From: Phenylobacterium koreense
Lineage (GTDB): Bacteria > Pseudomonadota > Alphaproteobacteria > Caulobacterales > Caulobacteraceae
NCBI RefSeq assembly: GCF_040545335.1
Contig: NZ_JBEPLU010000002.1
Span: 62,001 to 126,000, forward strand
Reading direction: 5' to 3'
DNA: 64,000 nt
The translations under genes and the position numbers were made by a program. The notes beneath the pieces are model-generated. The model worked only from the letters and a program-made list of their open reading frames with translations, made no database searches and was not told the origin of the DNA. Of this stretch, positions 27,960-37,817 are shown one piece after another. Position 1 is the first letter of the stretch. Every line of letters begins with the position of its first letter.

Positions 27960-29447
27960 TCAGTGCGGGTCGTAGTAGCCGTCGCGGGCGAGGTTGCCGA
28001 ACTTGGTGATGTCTTCGTTGAAGGAGAGCTTCACCGTGCCGATGGGGCCGTGACGCTGCTTGGCGATGATCACGTCGGCGGTGCCGCGGACCTTGTCCAT
28101 CTCCTCCTGCCAGGTCAGGTGCTCGGGCGTGCCTTCGCGCGGCTCGGAGCGGCCGAGATAGTAGCTCTCGCGGTAGATGAACATGACCATGTCCGCGTCC
28201 TGCTCGATCGAGCCGGATTCCCGCAGGTCGGAGAGCTGCGGCCGCTTGTCCTCGCGATTTTCCACCTGGCGGGAGAGCTGTGAGAGGGCGATGACCGGAA
28301 CCGCAAGTTCCTTGGCCAGGGCCTTCATGGACTGGGTGATCATCGAGACTTCCTGCACCCGGTTGTCGTTGCGGCCATCGCCGCCGGTGACGAGCTGCAG
28401 GTAGTCGATGACGATGAGGTCGAGGCCGTGAGTCCGCTTCAGGCGTCGCGCCCGGGCGGCCAGCTTGGCGATGGTGATGCCGCCGGTGGCGTCGATGAAC
28501 AGCGGGGCGTCCTGGATTTCCAATGCCGCGTCGCGGATGCGACCGAACTCCACCGCGTCGATCTCGCCCTTGCGCAGCCGGTCGCCGGAGACGCCCGACA
28601 CTTCGGCGAGCAGGCGCATGGCGAGCTGGTCGGCGGACATTTCGAGCGAGAAGAACGCCACCACGCCGCCGGCGACAGTCTTCTTCGTGCCGTCCGGCTG
28701 CGGCTCCCAGGCGTAGTTGCGGGCGACGTCGAAGGCGATGTTACAGGCCAGCGAGGTCTTACCCATCGAGGGGCGCGCGGCGAGGATCAGAAGGTCGGAC
28801 GGATGCAGGCCGCCGATCTTGCGGTCGAGGTCGAGGAGGCCGGTGGAGATCCCGGCCAGACCGCCGTCGCGAGCGTGGGCTTCGGCGGCCAGGGTGACGG
28901 CGCCGTGGACCGCTTCGGAGAAGGTCACGAAGCCCTGATTGTTCCCGCCCGCCTCGGCGAGGGTGAAGAGCTGCGCCTCGGCCGCCTCGATCTGGTCGCG
29001 GGCCGAGCGCTCGGCGTCGCCCTGCTGGGCCTGGAGGGCGATTTCACCGCCGATGCGGATCAGGTCGCGGCGCAGGGCGAGGTCATAGACCGCCCGCGTG
29101 TAGTCCGCGGCGTTGGCCGCGGGCGGGGCGCGGTCGACGAGATCTGCCAGATAGCGGATGCCGCCCAATTCCTCGAAGGCCGGATCGCGGCTGAACTGCT
29201 CGGCCAGGAGGATCGGCTCGGCGAGTTGGCCCTTGCGCACCGCGGACTCGATGGCGGTGAACAGCCGCTGGTGGAACGGCTCGTAGAAGTGCCGGGCCTG
29301 CAGGTAGTCGCCGATCCGCTCGAAGGCGGCATTGTCGTAGAGCAGGGCGCCGAGCAGCGCCTGTTCGGCCTCGATATTGGCCGGCGCGTGCGGGATCGCG
29401 GCGTCGTTCTGGGGCGGGCGGAGGTCGAGGGCTGGGACGATAGCCAT
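27960..29447 (-). CDS. dnaB: Replicative DNA helicase
   Basis: Hexameric helicase that unwinds DNA at the replication fork. The N-terminal domain starts at about residue 20 (ANIEAEQALLGALLYDNAAF). The RecA-like motor has Walker A ARPSMGKTSLACNIA near 215, Walker B DLIVIDYLQLV, and the DnaB motif SQLSRQVENREDKRPQLSDL. The family's GSIEQDADMVMFIYR block follows. At 495 aa it is standard. In many bacteria dnaB follows rplI; here a TonB receptor lies between them. Confidence 0.97.
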   Translation of the reverse strand: MAIVPALDLRPPQNDAAIPHAPANIEAEQALLGALLYDNAAFERIGDYLQARHFYEPFHQRLFTAIESAVRKGQLAEPILLAEQFSRDPAFEELGGIRYLADLVDRAPPAANAADYTRAVYDLALRRDLIRIGGEIALQAQQGDAERSARDQIEAAEAQLFTLAEAGGNNQGFVTFSEAVHGAVTLAAEAHARDGGLAGISTGLLDLDRKIGGLHPSDLLILAARPSMGKTSLACNIAFDVARNYAWEPQPDGTKKTVAGGVVAFFSLEMSADQLAMRLLAEVSGVSGDRLRKGEIDAVEFGRIRDAALEIQDAPLFIDATGGITIAKLAARARRLKRTHGLDLIVIDYLQLVTGGDGRNDNRVQEVSMITQSMKALAKELAVPVIALSQLSRQVENREDKRPQLSDLRESGSIEQDADMVMFIYRESYYLGRSEPREGTPEHLTWQEEMDKVRGTADVIIAKQRHGPIGTVKLSFNEDITKFGNLARDGYYDPH

Positions 29448-29537
29448 GGGGGAATGATCATAGCGAAACCACCGAGGGTCGGTCTGCCGCCGCCGCCAAG
29501 CCGCTCACAGCTTTGAGGTGGGCTGTGGACAGCGTGG

Positions 29538-29574
29538 AAAACGAAAACGGCGCGGGAGATTGTCCCCCGCGCCG
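29538..29574 (-). terminator. Rho-independent terminator of the TonB receptor gene
   Basis: CGGCGCGGG (29548-29556) pairs with CCCGCGCCG (29566-29574). On the minus strand it is followed by TTTTCGTTTTCC (29536-29547). It lies 24 bases after the receptor stop, so dnaB is probably transcribed from its own promoter. Confidence 0.85.
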
Positions 29575-29598
29575 CGTCAGTTTCGGTCGTGGCCCGGC

Positions 29599-32004
<2,406 letters not shown>

Positions 32005-32129
32005 TGATTTCCCCAGTTGTGCCCGTGAATCGGGAAGGTTGTTTTTGGCCCTACGGGGACAGTAGGAATTAGGGCGCGTCAGCGAAATGACATAAATGCA
32101 ACGCCGTTCTTCAAAGCGCAGCTTGAAGG

Positions 32130-32170
32130 CAAAATAAAAGCGGCGCGGACCTTAGAGGATCCGCGCCGCT
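32130..32170 (-). terminator. Rho-independent terminator of the rpsF-rpsR-rplI operon
   Basis: AGCGGCGCGGA (32139-32149) pairs with TCCGCGCCGCT (32160-32170), perfect over 11 bp, with inner CC/GG and loop TTAGA. On the minus strand TTTTATTTTGCC follows. It lies 28 bases after the rplI stop. Confidence 0.9.
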
Positions 32171-32198
32171 TGAACGCTTGCAGAAGCTTTCGACGGGC

Positions 32199-32783
32199 TT
32201 ATTGCTCGCCGAAGTCGCCTTCTTGCTGACCAGCGCCGCCTTCCAGCATGTCCTGGGCGGCTTGCTCGTCGGCGAGACGGTCTTCCTCGAATTGCGAGGC
32301 GATCACGTTCTCACCGCGGGCTTGACGGTCGGCTTCGTCCTGACTGCGGGCGATGTTGACGTTGATCGTCACCGCCACTTCCGCGTGCAGGCGAACCTTC
32401 ACGGGATGCAGGCCGAGGGTCTTCAGCGGCTTGTCCAGGACGACCATCGAGCGGTCGATCTTGCCGCCTTCGGCGTTGACGACGTCAGCCACGTCACGGC
32501 CGGTGACCGAACCGTAGAGTTGGCCGGTCTCGCCCGCCTGACGGATCATGACGTACGAGGCGCCGTCCAGGGCTTCCCCGGCCTTGCCGGCGGATTCCTT
32601 GGCCTTTTGGTTGCGGGCTTCGATCTCGGCGCGTTGCGCCTCGAAGACCTTCAGGTTGGCGGCGGTGGCGCGCAGGGCCTTCTGACGGGGCAGGAGGTAG
32701 TTGCGGGCGAAGCCGTCCTTGACGGTGACCACATCGCCCAGGCCGCCACGGCCTTCGACGCGTTCGAGCAGAACAACTTTCAT
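32199..32783 (-). CDS. rplI: 50S ribosomal protein L9
   Basis: Binds 23S rRNA and supports reading fidelity. It starts MKVVLLERVEGRGGLGDVVT, with the highly conserved GFARNYLLPRQKA block and the long connecting helix, then the C-terminal domain TGQLYGSVTGRDVADVV. At 194 aa it is longer than E. coli L9 (149), the extra being an acidic Gln/Glu-rich tail from about 150 (ARSQDEADRQARGENVIASQ). It is 13 bases after rpsR in the classic rpsF-rpsR-rplI order. Confidence 0.97.
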   Translation of the reverse strand: MKVVLLERVEGRGGLGDVVTVKDGFARNYLLPRQKALRATAANLKVFEAQRAEIEARNQKAKESAGKAGEALDGASYVMIRQAGETGQLYGSVTGRDVADVVNAEGGKIDRSMVVLDKPLKTLGLHPVKVRLHAEVAVTINVNIARSQDEADRQARGENVIASQFEEDRLADEQAAQDMLEGGAGQQEGDFGEQ

Positions 32784-32796
32784 GTGCTGTCCTCCC

Positions 32797-33060
32797 TTAC
32801 TTCACGACGTAGGGCAGGAGGGCGAGGAAGCGGGCGCGCTTGATGGCCTTGGCCAGTTCGCGTTGCTTCTTGGCCGACACCGCGGTGATACGCGAGGGCA
32901 CGATCTTGCCGCGCTCGGAGACGTAGCGCTGCAGCAGCTTCACGTCCTTGTAGTCGATCTTCGGCGCGTTGGCGCCCGAGAACGGGCAAACCTTGCGGCG
33001 ACGGAAGAACGGACGGCGGGGAGCCGCGGCCGCCGGGGCGGCGGAGGTTTCATCAGTCAT
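32797..33060 (-). CDS. rpsR: 30S ribosomal protein S18
   Basis: Partner of S6 on the small subunit platform. 87 aa, with an Ala/Pro-rich start, then the conserved core [40 protein letters not shown] and [21 protein letters not shown] Cys in KVCPF is typical. It lies 17 bases after rpsF. Confidence 0.97.
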   Translation of the reverse strand: MTDETSAAPAAAAPRRPFFRRRKVCPFSGANAPKIDYKDVKLLQRYVSERGKIVPSRITAVSAKKQRELAKAIKRARFLALLPYVVK

Positions 33061-33077
33061 ATTGAACCCTCCCTTTC

Positions 33078-33440
33078 TTAGGACTGGAATTCTTCACGGC
33101 GCGGTTCGCGATCACGATCGCGGCGAGCCAGGATGGGGGAGAGCTCCAGGTCGAGTTCATCGACGCGGACCGTCAGGGTGCGCAGAACGTCTTCGTTCAG
33201 CGACAGTTGGCGCTCCATCTCCTTCACCGCCGCCGGAGGGGCGTCGATGGCGAGCAGGGAGTAATGCCCCTTGCGGTTCTTCTTGATGCGGTAGGTGAGG
33301 TTGCGAAGACCCCAGTACTCGATCTTGGCGACGGAGCCGCCGCCTTCTTCGATCAGAGCCTTGATTTGGTCGTTGAGGGCTTCGGCCTGTTGCGGCGAGA
33401 TGTCCTGCCGCGAAATAACAACGTGCTCGTAGAGCGCCAT
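33078..33440 (-). CDS. rpsF: 30S ribosomal protein S6
   Basis: Small-subunit protein that binds S18. 120 aa beginning [20 protein letters not shown], with core [20 protein letters not shown] and an acidic/basic tail ([13 protein letters not shown]). The open frame runs upstream to 33656, but the family start is at 33440 with AAGGAA just before it. It is the first gene of the operon, preceded by a long leader. Confidence 0.97.
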   Translation of the reverse strand: MALYEHVVISRQDISPQQAEALNDQIKALIEEGGGSVAKIEYWGLRNLTYRIKKNRKGHYSLLAIDAPPAAVKEMERQLSLNEDVLRTLTVRVDELDLELSPILARRDRDREPRREEFQS

Positions 33441-33515
33441 GGTTCCTTTTCCCTTGTGGAGGGCGGCGCGTCCGACGCCGGGTCGCGTCGGAAACGATGG
33501 CTCTTGCGGCGCGGC

Positions 33516-33534
33516 GATCGGGAGTTTCCCGATC
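33516..33534 (-). promoter_or_regulatory. Hairpin in the rpsF leader (possible S6:S18 control)
   Basis: Perfect 8-bp stem GATCGGGA / TCCCGATC with loop GTT, 76 bases upstream of the rpsF start. In several bacteria the S6:S18 complex binds its own leader RNA; whether this hairpin is part of such a leader cannot be judged from one sequence. Confidence 0.35.
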
Positions 33535-33664
33535 CTATTGCGTTCCGGCCCAAGACCGCCTTCCGTGAAGAGGCGGGCTAGTACGGGAAAACCGAGTTCA
33601 GGGCAAGGTTTTTTGGGCGGGGACGGCCGCCCTGTCACGGGAAGGCCGAGGCGCATCGTTCAGT

Positions 33665-33806
33665 GTCATCCCGGCTGGAGCGAAGCGGAAGGCCGGGACC
33701 CGTACGCGCCGAGGATGGAAAGCTTGGCGGAGATCGACGCCAAGCCCTGCATGATCTGGTGTTCATGGGTCCCGGTCTTCGGTCTTGCGACCGAAACCGG
33801 GATGAC
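33665..33806. repeat. 142-bp nested palindromic intergenic element
   Basis: Outer arms GTCATCCCGG (33665-33674) and CCGGGATGAC (33797-33806) are perfect inverses. Inside, CCGGGACCC (33693-33701) pairs with GGGTCCCGG (33767-33775), and GCTTGGCG (33722-33729) with CGCCAAGC (33738-33745); TTCGGTC/GACCGAA adds another hairpin on the right side. The nested cruciform organisation and ATCCCGG ends resemble a mobile REP- or MITE-type repeat. No transposase is present. Confidence 0.75.
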
Positions 33807-33838
33807 ACCGAGTAATAGCCTCGCCAGCGGGGAAGGGC

Positions 33839-34384
33839 TTACTTCGGGTGGCTGGCGCGCCAGGCCTTCACCGCGCCGAGGGTTTCGGCGACGTGGTCGT
33901 TGGCCTTCAGGTCCGAATAGGCGTGGATCACCTCGCCGGTCGGGGCGATGACGTAGGAGGTGCGGTTCGACCAGCCCGGCTTCACGGCCAGGGTCGCGTC
34001 GTACTGGGCGGCGATCTTGGCGCTGGGGTCGGCGGCGACCGGGAACTTGCCGGAGCACTTCTCGGTATCGGCCGAGAAGGCGGCCAGCTTGTCGAGGTTG
34101 CCGGCGGTGACGCCGATCACCGTCGCGCCCTGGGCTTTGAACTGGTCGATGGATTCGGCGAACAGGCGGGCTTCCAGATTGCAGCCGGCGGTTTCGGCTG
34201 CCGGGAAGAAGTAGAGCACCACCGGGCCGGCCTTACGGGCCTGGGCCAGGGAGAAGTTGATCGGCTTGCCGGCCTGGAAGCCCGGGGCGGTGAAGTCGGG
34301 GGCCTTGACGCCTTCCTTCAGCGCGGCGAACGCGGGGGTGGCGGCGAGGGCCGCGACGGCGGCGGCGAGTGCGAGACGACGCAT
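33839..34384 (-). CDS. Exported peroxiredoxin-like protein (AhpC/TSA, BCP-like)
   Basis: 181 aa with a signal peptide ([17 protein letters not shown]) and then a thioredoxin-fold peroxiredoxin domain ([11 protein letters not shown] start). [17 protein letters not shown] holds the peroxidatic Cys in the place of the usual T-x2-x-C motif. A second Cys lies about 42 residues later ([14 protein letters not shown]). It likely reduces peroxides in the periplasm with an unknown electron donor. A palindromic element lies behind its stop, and purC is divergent from its start. Confidence 0.8.
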   Translation of the reverse strand: MRRLALAAAVAALAATPAFAALKEGVKAPDFTAPGFQAGKPINFSLAQARKAGPVVLYFFPAAETAGCNLEARLFAESIDQFKAQGATVIGVTAGNLDKLAAFSADTEKCSGKFPVAADPSAKIAAQYDATLAVKPGWSNRTSYVIAPTGEVIHAYSDLKANDHVAETLGAVKAWRASHPK

Positions 34385-34486
34385 GGGGATCCTCCGGAGC
34401 GCCGCGACTATAGGAGCGCCGCTGGCCTTTGTCTTCCGCGCGCTTGCGGGCTAGAAGCCGCTACGACTTCCGGAACGGATCATCCC

Positions 34487-35461
34487 ATGGACAAGGCGGC
34501 CCTGGCCCGCAACGCCCATCGCGTCCTGCGCGAGGCTCACATCCCCGAACTGCCGAACCCCTATTTCGGCAAGGTGCGGGACAACTACGACCTGCCGGAC
34601 GGGCGGCGGATCATCATCGCCAGCGACCGGATCAGCGCCTTCGACCGCATCCTGGCGGCGATTCCATTCAAGGGGCAGGTGCTGACCCAGACGGCGCGTT
34701 TCTGGTTCGAACGGACCGGCGACATCTGTCCCAACCACGTCCTGGCCTATCCGGACCCCAACGTCGTCGTCGGGCGGCGACTGGACATCCTGCCGGTGGA
34801 GATCGTGGTCCGGGACTACCTGGCCGGCACGACGGGCACCTCGATCCTGACGCTCTACAAGAAGGGCGAGCGCGAGATGTACGGCCATCGCCTGCCGGAC
34901 GGGATGCGCGACAATCAGAAGCTGCCGCACCCGATCATCACCCCGACCTCCAAGGCCTTCGACGGCGGGCACGACGAGCCGCTGACCCCGGCGCAGATCG
35001 TCGAACAGGGGCTGCTGACCCAGGAACAGTGGGACACGCTGTCGAACTACGCGCTGGCGCTGTTCACGCGCGGCCAGGAGATCGCGGCGCAGCGTGGGCT
35101 GATCCTGGTCGACACCAAGTACGAGTTCGGGACCGACGCCGACGGCCAGATCGTGCTGGCCGACGAGATTCATACGCCGGACTCCAGCCGCTACTGGTTC
35201 GCCGAGAGCTATCGCGAACGGTTCGAGCAGGGCCTGCGCCCCGAGAGCTTCGACAAGGACTTCGTGCGCGCCTGGGTCGCCGAGCGCTGCGATCCCTACA
35301 ATGACCCGATCCCGGAGATCCCGGAGGCGATGCTGGTGGAGACCGCGGCGGTCTACATCCAGGCCTTCGAGACCATCACCGGTCAGGTCTTCGAGATCGA
35401 GGACAGCGACGAACCCGTGCTGGAACGGATCCGCCGCAACCTGAGCCCTTTCTTCTCCTAA
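34487..35461 (+). CDS. purC: Phosphoribosylaminoimidazole-succinocarboxamide synthase (long form)
   Basis: Joins CAIR and aspartate (ATP) to SAICAR in de novo purine synthesis. The SAICAR synthase fold shows [30 protein letters not shown], the substrate loop [20 protein letters not shown], and LVDTKYEFG. At 324 aa it is longer than the 240-260 aa form typical of alphaproteobacteria and nearer the fungal ADE1 length. The ATG at 34487 is where homology begins; the open frame continues upstream without similarity. It stands alone, convergent with the DsbA-like gene five bases after its stop. Confidence 0.92.
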   Translation: MDKAALARNAHRVLREAHIPELPNPYFGKVRDNYDLPDGRRIIIASDRISAFDRILAAIPFKGQVLTQTARFWFERTGDICPNHVLAYPDPNVVVGRRLDILPVEIVVRDYLAGTTGTSILTLYKKGEREMYGHRLPDGMRDNQKLPHPIITPTSKAFDGGHDEPLTPAQIVEQGLLTQEQWDTLSNYALALFTRGQEIAAQRGLILVDTKYEFGTDADGQIVLADEIHTPDSSRYWFAESYRERFEQGLRPESFDKDFVRAWVAERCDPYNDPIPEIPEAMLVETAAVYIQAFETITGQVFEIEDSDEPVLERIRRNLSPFFS

Positions 35462-35465
35462 GCGA

Positions 35466-36068
35466 TCAGGCGGCCAGTTCGGCCTCGACCTGGCCCAGGC
35501 GCTCCTTGCCGAAGAACATCTCGTCGTCGACGAAGAAGGTCGGGACGCCGAAGACGCCGCGGGCTGCGGCGCGCTCGGTGTTGGCCAGCAGCTCGGCCTT
35601 CACCTCGGGGTCCTGGGTGGCTTCGAGGATCGCCTTGGCGTCCAGCCCGGCCTCGGTGAGCGCCTGTGCGACGACCTGGGGATCGTCCATCTTCAGGCCG
35701 CGCTCCCACATGCCCGACAGGACCGCCTCCAGATAGGCGTCCTTCACCCCCATCCGGCCGGCCGCGATCAGGCCGCGCATGATCAGCAGGGTGTTGACCG
35801 GGAAGTACGGATTGGCGCGGTATTCGGCCAGGCCGTGCTTCTCGATGAAGCGCCGGGTTTCCAGCGCTTCGTAAGCCAGCTTGCCATGGACTTCGGCGAA
35901 GGCGGTGACGGGCGACTGGTTGCCGGTGATCTTGAAGATCCCGCCCAGCAGACAGGGCGTGACGAGCAGTTCGGCGCCTGTGCGCGCAGCGATGTCCGGC
36001 AGGACGCGACTGGCCAGATAGGCGTTGGGGCTGCCGAAATCGAAGATGAACTCGACGGTCTTGGGCAT
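35466..36068 (-). CDS. DsbA-family 2-hydroxychromene-2-carboxylate isomerase-like protein
   Basis: 200 aa, thioredoxin fold with an inserted helical domain, in the HCCA isomerase/kappa-class GST group. Marks are VEFIFDFGSPNAYLASRVLP at the N-terminus and GVFGVPTFFVDDEMFFGKER at the C-terminus. Bacterial homologues isomerise a naphthalene-pathway intermediate with glutathione, but many act elsewhere. It follows the SDR gene by nine bases on the same strand, so the two are probably co-transcribed under the divergent HxlR regulator. No aromatic-degradation genes are nearby. Confidence 0.85.
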   Translation of the reverse strand: MPKTVEFIFDFGSPNAYLASRVLPDIAARTGAELLVTPCLLGGIFKITGNQSPVTAFAEVHGKLAYEALETRRFIEKHGLAEYRANPYFPVNTLLIMRGLIAAGRMGVKDAYLEAVLSGMWERGLKMDDPQVVAQALTEAGLDAKAILEATQDPEVKAELLANTERAAARGVFGVPTFFVDDEMFFGKERLGQVEAELAA

Positions 36069-36077
36069 AGGCTCTCC

Positions 36078-36803
36078 TTACCAGGCCTCCGACCAGGGGC
36101 GCAGATCGAGTTCATGCGTCCAGGCCGAGCGTTGTTGCTTGTGCAGCCACACGTAGTTGGTGGCGATGTCTTCGGGCTTGAGGATCGCGTCGCGGGCGAG
36201 GCGCTCTTCGCGGTCGGCGATGTTGGTGCGGGCGAAGACACCGTCGATGGCCCCGTCGACCACCACGTGCGCCACGTGGACGCCCTGGGGCCCGAGTTCG
36301 CGGGCGGCGGACTGGGCGACGGCGCGCAGGCCGTGCTTGGCCGCAGCGAAGGCCGAATAGCCCTGGCGGCCGCGGACCGATGCGGTCGCGCCGGTGAAAA
36401 GAATCGTCCCCTTGCCGCGGGGCGTCATGACCCGCGCCGCCTCCCGGGCCGTCAGGAAGCCGGCGAAGCAGGCCATCTCCCAGACCTTGTGGAACACCCG
36501 TGAGGTGGTTTCGGTCAGGTCGAAGCGGACGTTCGCGCCGATGTTGAAGACCACGACCTCCAGGGGGCCGACCTCGGCCTCGATGCGATCGAAGAGGGCG
36601 ATCATTTCCTCTTCGGAGCGGGCGTCGACGCCGTAGGGGTGGGCCTTTCCGCCTTTGGCGCGGATGGTGGCCGCAAGCTCTTCGAGCTGGTCCATGTTGC
36701 GCGCGCGGCGCGTGACGCAGACCTCCAGCCCTTCGGCGGCGAAGGCGCGCGCGATAGCACCGCCGACACCGTCTCCAGCGCCGACAACCAGGCATGCCGC
36801 CAT
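36078..36803 (-). CDS. SDR-family protein with Phe in place of the catalytic Tyr
   Basis: 241 aa. The Rossmann start LVVGAGDGVGGAIARAF fits an SDR. Where the catalytic YxxxK is expected the sequence reads F152-A-A-A-K156 (GYSAFAAAKHGLRAVAQS): the Tyr is replaced by Phe, with a Tyr three residues earlier. NIGAN occupies the NAG position. Loss of the general acid suggests a non-redox or modified role, or a special group of reductases. It is divergent from an HxlR regulator and precedes the DsbA-like isomerase. Confidence 0.8.
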   Translation of the reverse strand: MAACLVVGAGDGVGGAIARAFAAEGLEVCVTRRARNMDQLEELAATIRAKGGKAHPYGVDARSEEEMIALFDRIEAEVGPLEVVVFNIGANVRFDLTETTSRVFHKVWEMACFAGFLTAREAARVMTPRGKGTILFTGATASVRGRQGYSAFAAAKHGLRAVAQSAARELGPQGVHVAHVVVDGAIDGVFARTNIADREERLARDAILKPEDIATNYVWLHKQQRSAWTHELDLRPWSEAW

Positions 36804-36832
36804 GGCGTTTCTCCAGTGAGTTTATTTTCTGG

Positions 36833-36866
36833 ATTGACCATGGTATCGAAACTGGACCTGGTCAAT
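36833..36866. promoter_or_regulatory. Candidate HxlR operator, ATTGACC-N20-GGTCAAT
   Basis: ATTGACC (36833-36839) and GGTCAAT (36860-36866) are perfect inverses in the 80-base gap between the divergent SDR and HxlR genes. This is the usual place for an autoregulatory HxlR site. It is inferred only. Confidence 0.5.
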
Positions 36867-36883
36867 GGCGAAAGGGCCGGCCG

Positions 36884-37327
36884 ATGAAATGGGACGACCT
36901 GGCAGGCGAGCGCTGCTCGGTGGCGCGGTCGGTGGCGGTGATCGGCGACCGCTGGACGCTGATGATCCTGCGTGACTGCTTCCTGGGGGTTCGCCGGTTC
37001 GAGGGCTTTCAGGAGCGGCTGGGAATCTCGCGGACGATCATCGCCGATCGGCTGAAGCTGCTGACCGACGAGGGCGTCCTCTATCGTTCGCAGTACCAGG
37101 AACGGCCGCCGCGCCACGAGTATCGGCTGACGGAGAAGGGGCTGGCCCTCTATCCGGTGATCCTGGCCATCGTCCATTGGGGCGACCAGCACTATGCGGG
37201 CGCGGAGGGGCCGCCCATGCTGCTGCGGCACAAGGCCTGCGGATGCGACTTTCATGCGGTGCAGACCTGCTCCGAGTGCGGCGAGCCGGTCCATGCGCGC
37301 GCGGTCGAGGCACGACCGGGCTTTTAA
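36884..37327 (+). CDS. HxlR-family transcriptional regulator
   Basis: 147 aa. Residues 10-95 are the HxlR winged helix (CSVARSVAVIGDRWTLMILR, RRFEGFQERLGISRTIIADR, then YRLTEKG). The C-terminal tail carries five cysteines (HKACGCDFHAVQTCSECGEP), suggesting a zinc or redox site. The ATG at 36884 is chosen as the family start (MKWDDLAGERCSVARS); the longer frame from 36794 overlaps the SDR promoter. It is divergent from the SDR/isomerase pair and likely controls it. Confidence 0.88.
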   Translation: MKWDDLAGERCSVARSVAVIGDRWTLMILRDCFLGVRRFEGFQERLGISRTIIADRLKLLTDEGVLYRSQYQERPPRHEYRLTEKGLALYPVILAIVHWGDQHYAGAEGPPMLLRHKACGCDFHAVQTCSECGEPVHARAVEARPGF

Positions 37328-37375
37328 CGCGCCGCGTCAGGCGTAAGGTTCGTCCCTGGGGGAGGAACCCGAGAA

Positions 37376-37783
37376 ATGATTGAAACGCGCCCAGTAGCCG
37401 CCAGTCTCGCCGAATTGGCCGAGCGTGAAGGCGATCCGACCTCGACCGTCTATCAGCGCCTTTTCGCGCGCTCGCCGGAGATGGAGGCGCTGTTCATCAA
37501 CGACGTCAGGGGCGCGGCCCGCGGCGAGATGCTGGCGGTGGTGTTCGAGACCTTGCTCGATCTGGAGAGCACGGGCCACTACGCACCGAACATGATCCGC
37601 GCCGAGGTGGTGAACCACGAGAACATCGGCGTTCCGCCCAAGGTGTTCGCGAGCTTCTTTCCAGTCGTGATGGAGACCGTGCGCGACAAGCTGGGGGATG
37701 CGTGGACGGCCGAAACCCAGGCTGCGTGGGACAGGCTGCTGGGAGAACTCGACGCTCTGGTGAAGGTTCGCTCAAAGGTCTAG
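37376..37783 (+). CDS. Small globin-like protein
   Basis: 135 aa with a single-domain globin pattern: YQRLFARSPEMEALF (B-C region, Tyr26), the proximal His81 in VNHENIGVPPKVFASFF, and C-terminal WTAETQAAWDRLLGELDAL. The distal region (RGAARGEML) lacks the usual Gln, and Phe91 stands where flavohaemoglobin-type globins have Tyr. This points to an unusual haem pocket or loss of oxygen chemistry. It follows the HxlR gene on the same strand with a GGGAGGAA ribosome site and precedes a thioesterase. Its role is unknown. Confidence 0.65.
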   Translation: MIETRPVAASLAELAEREGDPTSTVYQRLFARSPEMEALFINDVRGAARGEMLAVVFETLLDLESTGHYAPNMIRAEVVNHENIGVPPKVFASFFPVVMETVRDKLGDAWTAETQAAWDRLLGELDALVKVRSKV

Positions 37784-37817
37784 GCCGGCAACCGGGAATC
37801 CGTCATGGTCGCGCCCG

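Noticed and set aside
33439-33951. 170-codon plus-strand frame in the rpsF leader and palindrome
   Set aside because: Crosses the nested palindrome and the antisense of a peroxiredoxin; no start signal or domain.
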